Shown: positions 46,046 to 58,876 of the stretch, in pieces
Position numbering within the stretch: position 1 is the first letter of the stretch
Layout of the letters: each line of letters opens with the position of its first letter
Origin: Tetradesmus obliquus
Taxonomy: Eukaryota; Chlorophyta; Chlorophyceae; Sphaeropleales; Scenedesmaceae
NCBI GenBank assembly: GCA_030272155.1
Contig: CP126194.1
Coordinates: 620,001-684,000 of the forward strand
Direction: 5' to 3'
Length of the DNA stretch: 64,000 bases
Made by a program: the position numbers and the translations under genes
Notes under the pieces: generated by a model
Told to the model about the DNA's origin: nothing
Database searches by the model: none
The model's input: the letters and a program-made list of their open reading frames with translations, nothing else

Positions 46046-46821
46046 GCGCCAAACCAAGGTGGAATATTTACACAACATGCACCGCGGCTGCTTTCCAGCA
46101 GGCCCGCTGGATGCAGCGGTCAATCCTTGAAGCGCAAGCAGTGCCTTCCTGCTGATTGCTGACTGCTGGGACAGCGGGCTTGGTTTGCAGGCAAGCACGC
46201 TGAACTGCATATGCATCCAGTGGTACAGCAAATGCACGCAATGTGGTTGTTGGGTGTGTCGGCCCTGTGCGTGGAGCTGGTCACGAGAGACAACTTGTGC
46301 TTACTGCCAGCATGCGGCATGCCAAAAAGGACGATTCTTTGCATGGTAACAGCATAATTGCGCACCTTCAAGCAATGCTGGTCCATCAGCGCCCAGCCCT
46401 AAGGCTCATGGCGTTCCAATTGGCTGAGCATGCAGGCACAGCAGTCCAGCTGCAGTCCAGATGCTGCACAAGCTGTGCTGGGGCATGTACATTTAGTTCT
46501 CGCCATGTACATCAGCATGATGATCACCAACCGCTTGTTGATGAAGCTGGTGGCGTTCAACTGGCCTGAAGTCCAAGTTGTCCTGGTGCCACCAGGCTGG
46601 ATCCCTGTCATCTCCCAGTGTGGAGTGTCCAGGCTAGGGTTGTCCACGTTTACCCACATTCCTGGAGTTTTGGCAGGGAACCTCATCAGGTGCATCTCTC
46701 AATCACTTATGGCCAAGCAGATTTCAAGCATTGCGTAAAGCCAAGACCTTCAGCAGATGGTAGTGCCATCCTTCTTCAACAGCCTGCCACGCCATCAGCG
46801 ATGGCTTTCCCCAGTTGAAGT
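46046..46821. other. Spacer with one orphan - strand open frame
   Basis: Between the J-domain pseudogene and the CSL4 duplicate. A - strand frame from an ATG at 46695 to 46399 encodes 98 residues with a protein-like composition (GMWVNVDNPSLDTPHWEMTG, NATSFINKRLVIIMLMYMAR) but no family I know. It has no obvious partner exon and could be a remnant. Confidence 0.35.
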
Positions 46822-48278
46822 GCAAAGGTACGGGCAGCAGCAGCAGCAGCAGCAGCAGCGCAATGGCAGTTGCAACAGCAGCAGCAGCAGCCCATAGAAG
46901 ATAGTTCAAGGACCACAGCAGCATGGACATCAATAATGACAGTTGTGCTACTCAGTACACACCTACCGTTCACATGCGACATAGATACGTACTGATAGCA
47001 GCAGCAATAGCAGCAGGACCAGCAGCAGCCGCAGTTGCGCATCAAGGCGGCAGCAAGGAGTGGCGCGTCTAGCTCCCTTACTAAATAAACCGCTGACACC
47101 CAGCACGCAAGTGCCCGCCTGTGCACTATGTGACACCCTGCTGCTGCGCCATTGGCAGCATTGGCAGCAGCAGGGTCTGGCAGGGATGGCAGTACTTGTG
47201 ATATTGCGTAGCAGCGGCAGCTGCGGCACTGGCTGCGCCATGTTGCAGCACAGCCAGGCAGCCGCCCATGCTAGATGCACACGCCGCGTGCAAGGGCATG
47301 CTCATGGTAGCTGTGTCAGCTGAGCTAGGCCACGTGTAAGAAGCAGCAGCTGCAATGCTCACACATTGCTCTGAGCGCTGTCGGCAGCTGCATAAGTTGA
47401 TGTTACATTGTCATTATTGCACCGCACGGCGCTGACGGGGATGCTGCGATGCCTAGTATTTGAGCACACACTCGCCTACCATTTCACGCACACATGCTCT
47501 GCTACTGCAGGTGGTCATGTACAACTGCTTCAGGCCTGGGGACATTGTGCGGGCCAAGGTAATGGGTGATGCGCGCTCCTACCACCTCAGCACAGCAGAC
47601 AACAGCCTAGGCGTGGTGCGCGCCAAGAGCCTAGCAGGTGAGCCGGCAGCATGTGCTGCTGCTGCCGTGCGCCTTTGCATGGCGTGCTGGTGTCTGGGCG
47701 GGGCCTTTGCTAGGCCGCGCTAGACCAAGTGGCCTGCTTGACAGCAACCGACGCGCGCGTGCATGCATGCACACGCTGCTGGCACTGCCATGCCAGCTTT
47801 GCTGCGATGTGATGCAGCTGCGTTGAATGCTTGGAGCACATGCTGCCATCGCCACACGCAGGGCTCTGACACACTGCATAGTGCAAGTGTTGCTACCTGC
47901 TGTTATGTCATGTGGCACAGTCCTTCTACTTGTCCTGTGCATGCTGACACGTGAGAGTATTACTAGGTTCACTGCATGCGCAGCCTCAATGCTGCTAGCT
48001 AACGCCTGTAGAGTGTATCTCTGCCATATATATGGCAGATCATATATGATGCAATGCCACATGTGACGCAAGACAGCAGGGCTGCTGTGCTGTGCTTTGT
48101 GTGCCGCCCCATGTGCGTGTGGCGATGGTGCAAGAGAACCCTGAAAACTGCTGTGCTGTGCTGTGCTGTACTGCCCCGTGCAGGTGTGGCGATGGTGCCT
48201 GTGAGCTGGCAGGAGATGCAGTGCCCGCAGACAAAGGCGGTAGAGCGCAGGAAGGTTGCCAAGGTGGAGGAGGCATGA
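46822..48278 (+). pseudogene. Partial duplicate of CSL4 (end of exon 3 through exon 6)
   Basis: Copies exon 5 at 47511-47637 and exon 6 at 48184-48278, both with intact splice sites. Exon 6 encodes the same C-terminus, [15 protein letters not shown]. Exon 5 has lost six bases (AKVMGDARSYH against [13 protein letters not shown]) and has one Asp-to-Asn change (VVMYNCFRPGD). The intron 3 donor with its CAG tract is present at 46828-46893, and intron sequence is recognisable from about 47150. Exon 4 and the upstream exons were not found. Without exons 1-4 it cannot make CSL4. The two exons stay in frame, so either the copy is young or the exons are still used by another transcript. Confidence 0.85.
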
Positions 48279-49072
48279 GCAGGCATGTCAGGGCCTGTAA
48301 ATGAGCCATTCCTGCAGGACCGGCTGGTGGCTACTGCACTAGTGAAGAGCGCCTGATGAAGGTGTGCCAGATAAGCTGGCATCTTGGGTACTGTAGAGTG
48401 GTGGACCACACAGGCGTTTTAGCACTGAATTTCTTGGCTTGGTGATCTTGTCGGCATGTTGAGAGCAATGCTCAGCATGTTGCAGAGCTGTAACTGCATA
48501 TATATTCTTCTTCACACAAACCAGTCGGGCTCTTGCAAACAGCAAAGCATTGGCCTTATGCTGTCCGACGCCCCCAACTGTGTTTTACAAAGAGTGCAGC
48601 AAATCACAGATTACACCCTTGTGTGGCATGTCTGGGAGGTGCTCTGCTGGCACCACGCAGCAGCCCCTCGCAGGCCAGTGGCTATGGCAGCTGGTGTAAA
48701 CTGGAGAGGTGAATGGAGCACAACCAAGCTGAAGTTGGCAAATCCAGTCAGGGAGCCTCGCTGAATCGTCCATTCCATCATTGCAGCGCCACAGCCCACT
48801 TCATGTATCATCTGCCAGAATGGCCAACACGGCGCAACTGCTCATTCAATGCCACTTTGTGACATCAAACTCCATACCTGGTGCCATTCGGATACATTTA
48901 TATCTGAAAACTGCATGACAGCTCCCATTACTGTTCAAGGTTCACACCATGTTGCCAATTGCGATGAAGTTGTAACTTCACAGCCATGCTGACCTTTTAG
49001 TTGTACTGCTGTGCCATGCAATAGCACTGCTGCTGCTCAAGTACTGCAGTATTGTTTACCAGTTACCAGTTA

Positions 49073-49106
49073 CCAGTTACCAAAGTAGGGCCACAAGCCC
49101 ACCCAC
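49073..49106 (+). repeat. 34-base dispersed repeat, copy A
   Basis: Same 34 bases as 50697-50730 with one substitution, beginning ccagttaccaaagtagggcc. Copy A is preceded by two extra cagttac units in tandem. Confidence 0.85.
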
Positions 49107-50696
49107 GTTTACAACCCAGACACTGCTCACAACGCTGCTGCCGCTGCAGCGTGTGCTAAGAAGCATGTAGCACTGGTTTGTTACCTTGTGACATTTGACG
49201 GCCACATCGCCTGCACATGCGTGTACACGCTTGACAGCGTTGCAACATCCCTTCTTTCTCTTCTTCATACCTGCCAACTCACGGCATTTCATAACCTGCA
49301 GCTGTAACTGTTATGCTGACACAACATAACACTGTTATAACAGCAACACAGAGGCGCAGTGCCTAACGCTGACTCTTTGACACCGCAGGCGTACACACAG
49401 AAGCTGTAACACCTTCCCATCTTGAACTCACAACTCACAGCATGCTGCGGCTGTAGCATATCACACCACGAAGCTCACAGTTCAGTCTATCAGTCAGCGC
49501 TGTGTGTAGCCTAGCCCTTCACCCCCTCCCAAAAGAGAAGACTGAGGCACAAGCAAGCCATCACAAGCCAACACTATCATTAAACAACCGACAGGCAATG
49601 CAAGCAAAGCACGCCAGCATAAACAATCCTGCAACAAGCACATAGCCACACCAACCAGGGACATGCAGATGCAGCACAGCGGTGGTAACAATCCGCACTC
49701 ACAAGAGCCAGTAACCAAGCACCACTCAAAACAGCAGAAACTCAAACAAACACCCAACAGTGTTTCTCTGCGATGCTGCACAACTGTAAGGCTGCTGAGC
49801 AATATTGTTACTGCTTCTGCCATAGCCTCATGCCAACCCGATCACAGAGGCACGCCATCAGCGGCCTACCCTCTGCCCCCAAGGGGCAGGCTGAGAACAA
49901 TGCGAACACCAACACTCCACAGCACCCGAAAGGTACCATACCAGGGGCGACTCACGCCACACTGCAGTGGTAACATGCAAGCCAGAAACCGCTGCACACC
50001 ATTCGCCACCCACGCACATGCAAATCGGAGACCCAACAGCCATGCACAGCCCTGCAATCGCCCAAATGCTAGCAGCCACAGGCCAGCTGAGGGTGTGGGG
50101 CACAGCAGTGCTGCAGTGATGCAAGCACAGCACTGCCACTTCACAGCACACTACGTGGTTGCTTATGTGTCCAGCAAGTTTACTACACCATGGCGACAAA
50201 CTCCAAGGCCAGTGCACCGCTGCTTAAGCAGCAGGTGCAGTGGACACTAAGCATTGCTTACTCATGCTTCACCTGATATGAAGCAGGGGGCTGCCGCTGC
50301 AGCTGCAGCTGCCTGGCTGAGCAGTTCGCCAGTGCGAGACAGCAGACAGGGCACGTTGGCAGCCGAGGGACCCAGGCCACAGGCCATATGCCATGCATAT
50401 ATCACATACCATGCTCCATACGCTTCATGTGCTGTGCATGCTTGGGGATTTGATGTGACATGCATGGGACATGCTCCAGGCTCTGTGCATTCTCCATGTT
50501 TCATATGCTCCATATGTTTCATATACTGTGCATGCTGCACATGCGTCATAAAAAAGATAGGGCATGGGGTTTAGGGTGCAGGGTTGATATATATATCCAT
50601 GTGTAAAGCCATGCGATGGAAAAAACATATATATTCATGGTGATGTTCCAGTAATGGGCATCCGCACCGGGCAGATCACAACCAAAGTCAGCAATG

Positions 50697-50730
50697 CCAG
50701 TTACCAAAGTAGGGCCACAGGCCCACCCAC
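50697..50730 (+). repeat. 34-base dispersed repeat, copy B
   Basis: Direct repeat of 49073-49106, 1.6 kb away, one mismatch. Flanking sequence is unrelated on both sides. Confidence 0.85.
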
Positions 50731-51383
50731 TAAGGAGCCAGATGACAATGCATATGGACACGTCATGGATCCACAGACGCCAGCAGCACATAACCACCAA
50801 AGAACCCGGCCCAGGTAACGTCAGCGCTATAAGGGCGCGCAATCACAAAATACAGGTTTTTTAAAACCCATGCTTCCTGCATCTCCCTGGTAGGCTCCAC
50901 CAATGGCACCGTGTGCCACTGCAAGCGTTTGTCTCTGTGGGCAGCCACTACAACCCACCTCTAGGCGATGGCAAGGCAGCACATGCAGTGTAATGCGGCC
51001 TCCATCACAACGCATCACAACAGAAACTATCACATATGGTCAGGTGGTGAGATGAACATATGCTGTCATATGCCACCTGAGACAGTGACAGAGCCCACGT
51101 GTAAGCATTCTCTCCCATATGCGTGGCAGCAGTGCACGCAATGCAAGGCTGTGCCGGCGCTACACGCTCCATGTGGCTCCGTGCTGATGAATGGCGCTGC
51201 GGCCCAGGCCTGCTGGTTGCTCTATGGCTCCATCTCATAGACCTGCGCAGAGGAATAAAAGGAGCAGCAAAGGCCGAAAGCGCAACTTGATTGTCTCAGA
51301 GTAGCAGATGATCATGACTGCAAGTGCAAAACGACGGCGCTACTTTGGCAACTGCCGACCATGCTTCAGGCAAGCACGCTGTG

Positions 51384-54300
51384 TCAGCGCCACCACTTCA
51401 ACCAGCAGCAGCAACCGCAAGCACAGGGCTGGCGGAGCAACAGCCTGGGCCCGCTCACCTCCATGGCGGCAAGGATGGCGTTGTCCAGTGTCGCCACAAA
51501 GCTCACGGCCATGCCAGCACCAGCCGGCGCAACCACGGTCACCTCCTGCACCGCACGCGCAAACTTGGCGCCCGCGAGCGCATACGGGTCCACCCCCGGC
51601 AGCACTGTCGCGCCGTTCACGCGCACGTCGAAGCGGCGCGCGCCTGCGGCCCCAAACCACACCTCGCTGAAGGTGAGGCGCAGCAGGTAGGTGCGGCCGG
51701 GCGTGGTGGGCACGCTGTAGGAGAAGGAGCCGCCCACGCGGACGGTGCAGGCGGCGCAGGCCAGGCTAGGGGCGGTGCTGCAGGAGGTGGGGCAGGCTGC
51801 TGGCCCTGCCCTGCCCAGCCAGCTCTCAGCCGAGCCTCCGGTGGCAGCTGAAAGTGAGGCAGCGGCGGGCAGGGTTTGTCACAGGCACGTACGCGATTTG
51901 CGCAGATGGTGTGATGGCGGGGAGGTCTTGGCAGTGGAGCCATGAGGTATACAAGGTGCTGTGCCAAAAATGAATTTGAACTGCGGCTGGTGTGTTCATA
52001 TGGCACAGTCGTTACATCAGCCAGGGATGATTGTGATGCACAAATACAGCACATCAGTGAGCTGTGGCTGTGAGTATCCTGAAATAGGCTGCCCTCGGCG
52101 GTGGCAGTGGCAGGCTCACCGGGTGCTGCTGCAGTGTCGGCGCTGTAGCCGCAGATGGCTGGGCCGCCAGCGTTCACAGCCAGCACGGTGCGCGCAGCAC
52201 CAGCAGGGGCGGCAGGTGTGCAGCTGCTGGGTGGTGGCGGGGGTATGGGGGTTGGAGAGGGTGTGGAGCTTGCTGGTGCAGGGGGTGGTGGGGTTGCTGA
52301 GGGGCTGGGAGGTGGCACAGCAGGCGCAACGCCCAGGTCATACACCTGCGTGTTGCAAAGGCAGGGAGCAGCAGTGTTGCAAGGTGCAGGTGATGCCACA
52401 GTCTGGTGCAGCTGAATCCACGTTGGATTTTCCAAGCATCCACTGGCTGCTAGGGCCAAACTCACGCCCAGCTAACTATGTTTCATACGTACGGATGCAG
52501 CACATCTGCTCACACAATCAATCACCTCAATGGTCTGCTGGTTTAGCAACCAACACAACGGTACGACTCATGTGCTGCAAGAAGTTGTTGTATTTGAGCT
52601 GTTTGTGCAATCTGCGAGTACATTGCAAGTGTGCTGCGCCCTCACCTCCAAGGCTGCGATGATGGTGTTGTCTGCTGTTGCAGCCAGCCCGACAGCCAGG
52701 GAGCCTGATGCAGCCGTCACGTTCACCTCCCTCACCACGGCAACGAACCGAGCTTCCGCTGTGCCGAAAACGTCCACCCTAGTCAGCACTGGAGCACCGT
52801 CAACGGTCACGTCAAAGGTACGCCTGCCCGCCTCTGTCCACCACACTTCAGAGAAGGTGAAGCGCAGGGTGTAGGCGCGCCCCGCGGTCACGCCAGGCAC
52901 AGTGATGCTGACTGGGTTGCCGAAGCGTACGGTGCATGCCAGGCATGCGGCAGTGGGGGCGCTGCTGCAGCTGCTGCAGGCTGCAGTGCGGGTGTACCAG
53001 TTCTCTGGTGCGCCCGTGGCAGTGACTGCAAGCGGCAGGCAGCGACAGTGACAATGCAGTTGGAGCAGCTGGACAGTGAAGTTGAGAAGCCCTGTGCCTT
53101 GACCAGCAGCGTCAAGTGCGCTGTCAGCATACGGACTGAGAACAGGGGCACATCTGCACAGAAGACGTGCCGAATACCACCAGCTGCCTACGCATCGAGC
53201 GATGCTTGCAGGCATAGCTATCCTGCTGCAGCTGCAGCCCTTGCCCATGCCCTTGCAAATTGTGGCTTGCTACTTGAACCCCACAACAAAAAATAAAGGT
53301 AGGATGCAATTTGATTCTGGTCTGGTATACATGCCGCAGTATGTTGAATGCGAGAGCATGTCCCATTACGATCACACCCTGCAGCAGGATAGGTAACAAC
53401 TGTTGACCATAACAGGGCACACATGCACGCAACCGTGCTGCGCATCAGCTCTAAAGCATCAAACACAACCAATCCTGCTGCGCCTGGCGCCCAGAGCACC
53501 TGCCTGCCGTACCTGCACCTGCGCCTGTGCCTGCAGCTGTGCCTGGGTCTGCGGCAAACCCGCAGATGGCTGGGCCGCCAAAGTTGACGCGAGCGACAGT
53601 GCCCACAGCACCAGGGGGCAGGGCAGGGGCGATGCAGCTCGCAGGAACGGGGCTGGGGCTTGCAGGAACGGGGGGAGGGGTCGCAGGAGGAGGGGTAGGG
53701 CTTGCAGGAGCAGGGCTGGGACTCGCAGGAACGGGGCTGGGGCTTGCAGGAGCAGGGCTGGGGCCTGCAGGAGCCGGGCTGGGGCTTGCAGGAACTGGGC
53801 CGGGCGATGACGGCCCTGCTGGCCCCATGTCGTACACCTCCAGCGCTGCCAGCACTGCGTTGTCCGTGGTTGGGGACAGCCGGATGGGCATCGAGGCTGC
53901 ACTGGCGATCACGCTGACTGTGCGTCTGGCTGCAGTGAAGCGCGCGCCAGCCGCTGCAAAAACGTCAAGCGATGAGATGACACGCACGCCGTCCACATCA
54001 ACGTTGACCAAGCGGCTGCCCGCTTCAGTCCAGTAGTCCTCGCTGAAAGTGAAGCGCAGCGTGTAGCGGTTGCCAGGGGACACACCAGGCACGGTGTAGC
54101 TGAAAGTGCCCCAACGCATTGAGCAGGCGAGGCAATCAAGGGTGGGGATGCCTTGGCAGGCAGAGCACTGAGAGTTGCCGTAGCCGACAGTAGTTGAGCC
54201 GCCGACACCAACTGCAAGCATGGATGCATCACAGGGCAGGGCAGAGCATAAGCAAATACTGTGGTGTAGCGGGTCTTTTGGCAATTGCAGTAGAGGGTGC

Positions 54301-55504
54301 ACAGGTGGGTTTCGTGGGAAAAACAAAACAGTCAGGTGGCTGGCAGGCACGAGTGCAGGTTCAATGGCGTGCAGGCATGCTTGCGGCAGCAGCACACAAA
54401 GACGCAGCTTAAGGAACGGGAGTCATGTGTGCTCACAACGGCAGGTGACGTTTGACTGCAAGTAATGATGTCAGTACTGCTAGCAGCCCTGGCCAGTTTA
54501 TGGATGCGTTTACAAACAAATACACACATTCACACTTACACACTGTGCAAGCAGCAGCTGTGCTTTTTGCAGTTGATGGCTAGCTCACGTGCAACGTGCT
54601 GAGGCACACAAGGTTCATGTCACACCATGCAGATTCTGGCGCTTTGACATGCAGTGATTGCGGCAGGTCAGCTAGCATGCCAAGCCCTGCCTCAGCCTGA
54701 GGCTGCTCACTGGGTGAGGTGCTGCTGTCCTCAGAGAAGCCACAAAAGGCTGGGCCGCCAGCATTCACCAGCAGCACAGTGCGGGCAGTCCCTGCTGGGG
54801 CTGCAGGTGGCCCTGTGCAGGGCAGGGCAGGCGTGGTGTAGTTCTCCCCTGGCTGCACTGGTGCGCGCTCACAGACGTACTGCTTAATCACACCGCAGGC
54901 GAAGGGGTTCCAGAATTTGGGCTTTTGCGGCAGGATCTCCATGCACAGCGGGCCTGCTTCGCTGTAGGAGATGCCTCTACCTGGGTAGTTGAAGTTGTTG
55001 TAACTGGTGGGCTGCAGGCATGCAGTCAAGTAGACAGGTTGTGATTCAGTATTCTTGCAAGTCTAGTACTCAATCAGCTGTCACACCAGCTGTCACACCA
55101 GCTGTAAGACACAGTCAGGCAGCAGGCGGGGTTTGCCGCCTAGAGATTTTGTCATCTTTGATATCAGATGCTATGCTGGTGATTTCTTTGTCAGCAAGCT
55201 GCAGCTGGTTACAGCAGAGCACAGCACCATATCAGCGATACAGGAGCCAACCATGGCACAACTGACCAGTTTACAAAATACTGTACTGTATGTAATACAT
55301 CCCCGCCTGGAATCAGTGAGCCATGATTGTCGCCAGCGAGGTTACCGTGTGTAACTCTGACATTTGAAAAATGTGAATGTGAGGGCTCACCAGCAACCTT
55401 GAGCCAACGCTTGCCAGGGGGCCAGTGAGCTGGCTGGCGTTCTGCAGCCAGTACCACTGGTTGTCAAACGCAGGGTCAGACGAGCCCAACTTCTTCAGCC
55501 CACT

Positions 55505-55555
<51 letters not shown>

Positions 55556-55577
55556 CAGCAGCAGCAGCAGCAGCAGG

Positions 55578-55616
<39 letters not shown>

Positions 55617-57727
55617 GGCAGCAGCAGCAGCAGCAGCAGCAGCAGCGCATGCAGCAGCAGCATTCAGGACAAACACGAAATGAGGCCTGGCGCATGCTGC
55701 CAGATGAAGGTATAGCGGCTAGCAGCATTGGCCCGTTGTTGATATTGTCAGGTGCTGCCAACAGCAGCTGAGCATCTGCCTGGGTTGCTGGCAATCACTT
55801 GCTTGTTTACAGCTGCCTGGGTCGCTGACAACCACTTGCTTGTTTACAAACGCAGCATGTTGAGAAGGCACTGTCGACTTGACGCGAGTTGGTTTGGTTT
55901 GGTGGGCTGAACCCACTGCCACAGTTCTTGTTCCTTACTCAGCAGTAATACAGCTGCAACTGTGCAAGCTCACGTGTAGGTCTCTCCAAAGGTGCCGGCG
56001 TACAGCAGGTTCAGCCGCACAAAGTCATCCTCCTGGGCGTCGTTGATGTTGATCATGCTGGCGCCAGTGTGGAGGGTCTGCAGGGAGGGGCAGGAGCACA
56101 GACAGATCTGAGCTACACAATTACAATGCAGATTACAATCTGAGGTAACACATAAGAGTACATGTCTTTCAGCGCCCATGTCATGTACTGTGTCTAAACA
56201 GAGCGATGTGCAGTTGGACAGAAGAGAGAGAGGTCGCTGCATGTGGGTCTTGGCAGTGGAAGCAGGAGGTAGGCGAAATTCCACTGGGTGCTGCATTGGC
56301 AGCCTATGGGGTCCATGCATGATAGACGCGCAAGAAAGCGGTCTTGGCTCATATGCCCCATACCACCAAAGACGCCAATCTGCTCAACAATACGCAGTAC
56401 TAAGTAGTTGGCTGCCACCGACGACCGCGCCATGCACGTGTGTGCGCTTTGTGTCACACGAGCCCGTCCGCAGTGGCACAAAGCAACGCATGTCAACATC
56501 ACACCAGGGAGCAGCCGGCAGTGCAGTTGACTCACATTGCAGCGCATAACGGCGTTGTCAAAGCCACTGGAGATGCCTCTGCGGCCTGAGGACTTGTAGT
56601 AGCACCTGTCATTGGCAGGGTTGTACAGCCAGCCGTTTGCGCCGAAGGGGCACTTCTGTGGATTGAGGTATGCAGTAAGGGGCACCACATTCAGGCTGGC
56701 ATTGGCCAGGCGAAAAGCGGCCTCGTAGTACTGCCTGACACAGGGGGGGCAGGCCAGCAGGTCGTCTGAAGCAAACTGGGCGACGGACGTGTTGTGCCAG
56801 ATGCAGGTGCGGCAGCAGTTGACGCCTCCCCAATCACCAGCCGCGCTGGCGCATGTTGAGTCGTAGTACGCGCCAAATCCTCTGATCACCTCCTCCTCTG
56901 CCATCTGCATGGAGGGGCAGCAGCAGAGGTGCAGCAGCAGAGGTGGGTAGAAGCAGACACAGCATCACTGCCATGCCAACATGCCCGTCGCCATCATATC
57001 AACAACCAGCAGCAGGCATAGCACGAGCATCAGCATCACAGTCATCGGCAGCTGGGCGCAGGCCTGCCTAGGCATATGTCAAGAGGTGCCCAGCATGCTG
57101 TTGTGTGCAGGGTGCCGCCTGCGTCAGCAGTTTGTCTGGCAGCCAAACAGGTAACTTACGGCTGGTTAGTAACCAGCTGGTTAGTAGCTGGTTAGTAACC
57201 GGTTGGTTAGTAACCAGCCGCCAGGGCTGCATGGCGGGCTCACCAGTGCAGGGCAGACGCCTCCGGTGGGCCGTGTCTGGCGTGTGGAGCACGCGGGGTC
57301 CGCCGGGATGCTGCCATCAGGAATGGTCATGTTGACGCCTTCGAGGGCAGCAAAAGCAACAAGAGGCAATGGTTGGGAAGCTGTTGCACGGTGTAGTGCC
57401 GTGCATCTGTACAGCACATGATGCTTTCTGTCATCATACAGCCGGGTGCGGCAGCATGGCATGGATACAGGCATAGGTGTGCAGCTGCTTGGTCAGCCAG
57501 GCCCGCGCTTGATGTGGTGGGGCGGCCCAGAAAGCAAGCAGCACGTCTGACGTGTCATAGTTTCTGGGCACAGGGATGCGGCTCATGTCGTCTATGCACA
57601 AGTTGAAGCGGTTTTGTGCGTCATTCAGCAGGTGCGGCTCACCGACAAGGACTTGGCCATGGACGCTTCCCCCGAGGCACAGCAGCAGGAGAAGCAGCAG
57701 GGACGCTGCTGTGCAGAACTGCTTCAT
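51384..57727 (-). CDS. Secreted C-type lectin protein with three malectin-like domains
   Basis: Exons 57727-57469, 57338-57244, 56904-56536, 56077-55974, 55502-55391, 55011-54711, 54211-53513, 53025-52646, 52345-52120 and 51847-51384 close in phase into 1002 residues. A signal peptide opens it ([20 protein letters not shown]). A Cys-rich region follows, then a C-type lectin domain across exons 3-6: CPFGANGWLYNPANDRCYY, DFVRLNLLYAG, NQWYWLQNASQ, FWNPFACGVIKQYVCER. Three malectin-like units come next. Each starts RTVLLVNAGGPAFCGF or similar and ends with FTFSEDYWTEAGSR, FTFSEVWWTEAGRR or LTFSEVWFGAAGAR. Pro/Ser/Ala-Pro linkers like those of algal extracellular matrix proteins separate them. Each malectin unit is split by an intron after GxxA-D, so exon pairs were duplicated together. 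A cell-surface or wall role in glycan binding is inferred. The last exon could instead end at a donor after 51464. Confidence 0.88.
55506..55646 (+). repeat. CAG tract abutting a splice acceptor of the lectin gene
   Basis: About 45 CAG triplets with a few gggcag and gagcag interruptions. On the coding strand it reads CTG and runs to within a few bases of the exon 5 acceptor, where a pyrimidine tract would normally lie. Confidence 0.95.
57161..57218 (+). repeat. Short tandem repeat of ggttagtaac words
   Basis: Four to five imperfect copies of ctggttagtaac in lectin gene intron 2. Confidence 0.85.
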
Positions 57728-58876
57728 GCTTCAGATGGAACAGGGTAACCTGCAATCGATCACAACTGGTGTTGGCGTGTTTCAAGGCTCCAGGAAGACG
57801 GGGTCTGCTGCACTCTCGTGTGTCAGTACAAGCAGTGCTACGTATGAGTGCCCGGTGGTTGTTTTGCGCACAACGTCAGTTGCATGCAAGTCTCCGTTAG
57901 CATGGCCGATCAGACATTGATGCAATTTCACATCGATAATCAGTTTGACGTACAGCTTCACAGTGCCGCACCCTCCACCAATCATACCGCGGTGCCACCT
58001 GTCACCACTTCACCACTCACCGCTACGTTGATCGTGTAGCTGCGACAACAGAGTGCACTGAACACCTATGGTAAAGAGCTGTATGGTCTTTGGTTGTTTG
58101 CAAAAAGCCTCCACAATCAGCAGCATAATTCCACAGAAAGCAGCACCGCTTGCAGCAGCATCACAAGCCTAACAGGGCCCGGCAATTGTGCACAGCTGCA
58201 CTACACATGCTCAGCAGCGCGCCTTCTAATACCTAGCAGCATGCTATTGACGAGCGCATGACGCTAAGCCATGCCAGGCACCTGGCACTGGCCGCAACAC
58301 ACATCAACATACATAAATCCACCACATACAGCAGCCACTGCCCAACCCAAACAAGAAGAACAGTCCCCACCTGAGCAATTGGTTGGCGTGAGAGAGCTTT
58401 ATAGTAAACTTGCAGAACAATGCTTGGCCACCTGCAGAGCAGCAAGCAGCATGGCACAGCAACATTCTTGATTGTTTGAGAGAGGGCAGGCGCACCCGCT
58501 GCACTGCAACACCGCAGGTAACGTGCCAACCCTGACCAACCACGAAAAGCGGGGGCGACACCATCCTGCAGCAGCCTGCTGCCTGAGTCGTAACATGACA
58601 TGCTACGCAACTGCGGCAGTTCACGTTTATGAACCACAAGCATCATGCATTAGTAATGACTTGCAGCAGAGCCTGCAACAGCATCACAGACTTACAATAA
58701 AGCAACAATGCATATGGTGCAGTGCTGCACGCTACATGCTGCACATGGCAGTACCTGGCAGCGTGAAGCTTTAACGCCTAACACCGCCTGCTGAACATCT
58801 ATCACCTGCAGCAGAGCTTCAAGTTCTGAACAAAGTTTGTGCATGCACACTGCAGTGACGTTGCAACGTCACTCAC

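Larger units (their letters stand above)
48279..51383. other. Gene-poor, repeat-bearing stretch
   Basis: About 3.1 kb with no supportable gene. It contains the paired 34-base repeats at 49073 and 50697, a triplet of cagttac units at 49058-49080, and an AT-rich stretch at 50390-50560 with many catatg and gcatgc words. Several - strand frames at 50546-51238 look like decayed coding sequence but match nothing known to me. Confidence 0.45.

Noticed and set aside
49494-50250. Frames of 109-195 codons at 49.5-50.2 kb
   Set aside because: No splice signals, family motifs or consistent composition; likely chance openness.
55313-55794. Poly-Leu, poly-Ser, poly-Ala and poly-Cys frames
   Set aside because: They are translations of the CAG tract in a lectin-gene intron, bracketed by a phase-consistent donor and acceptor.
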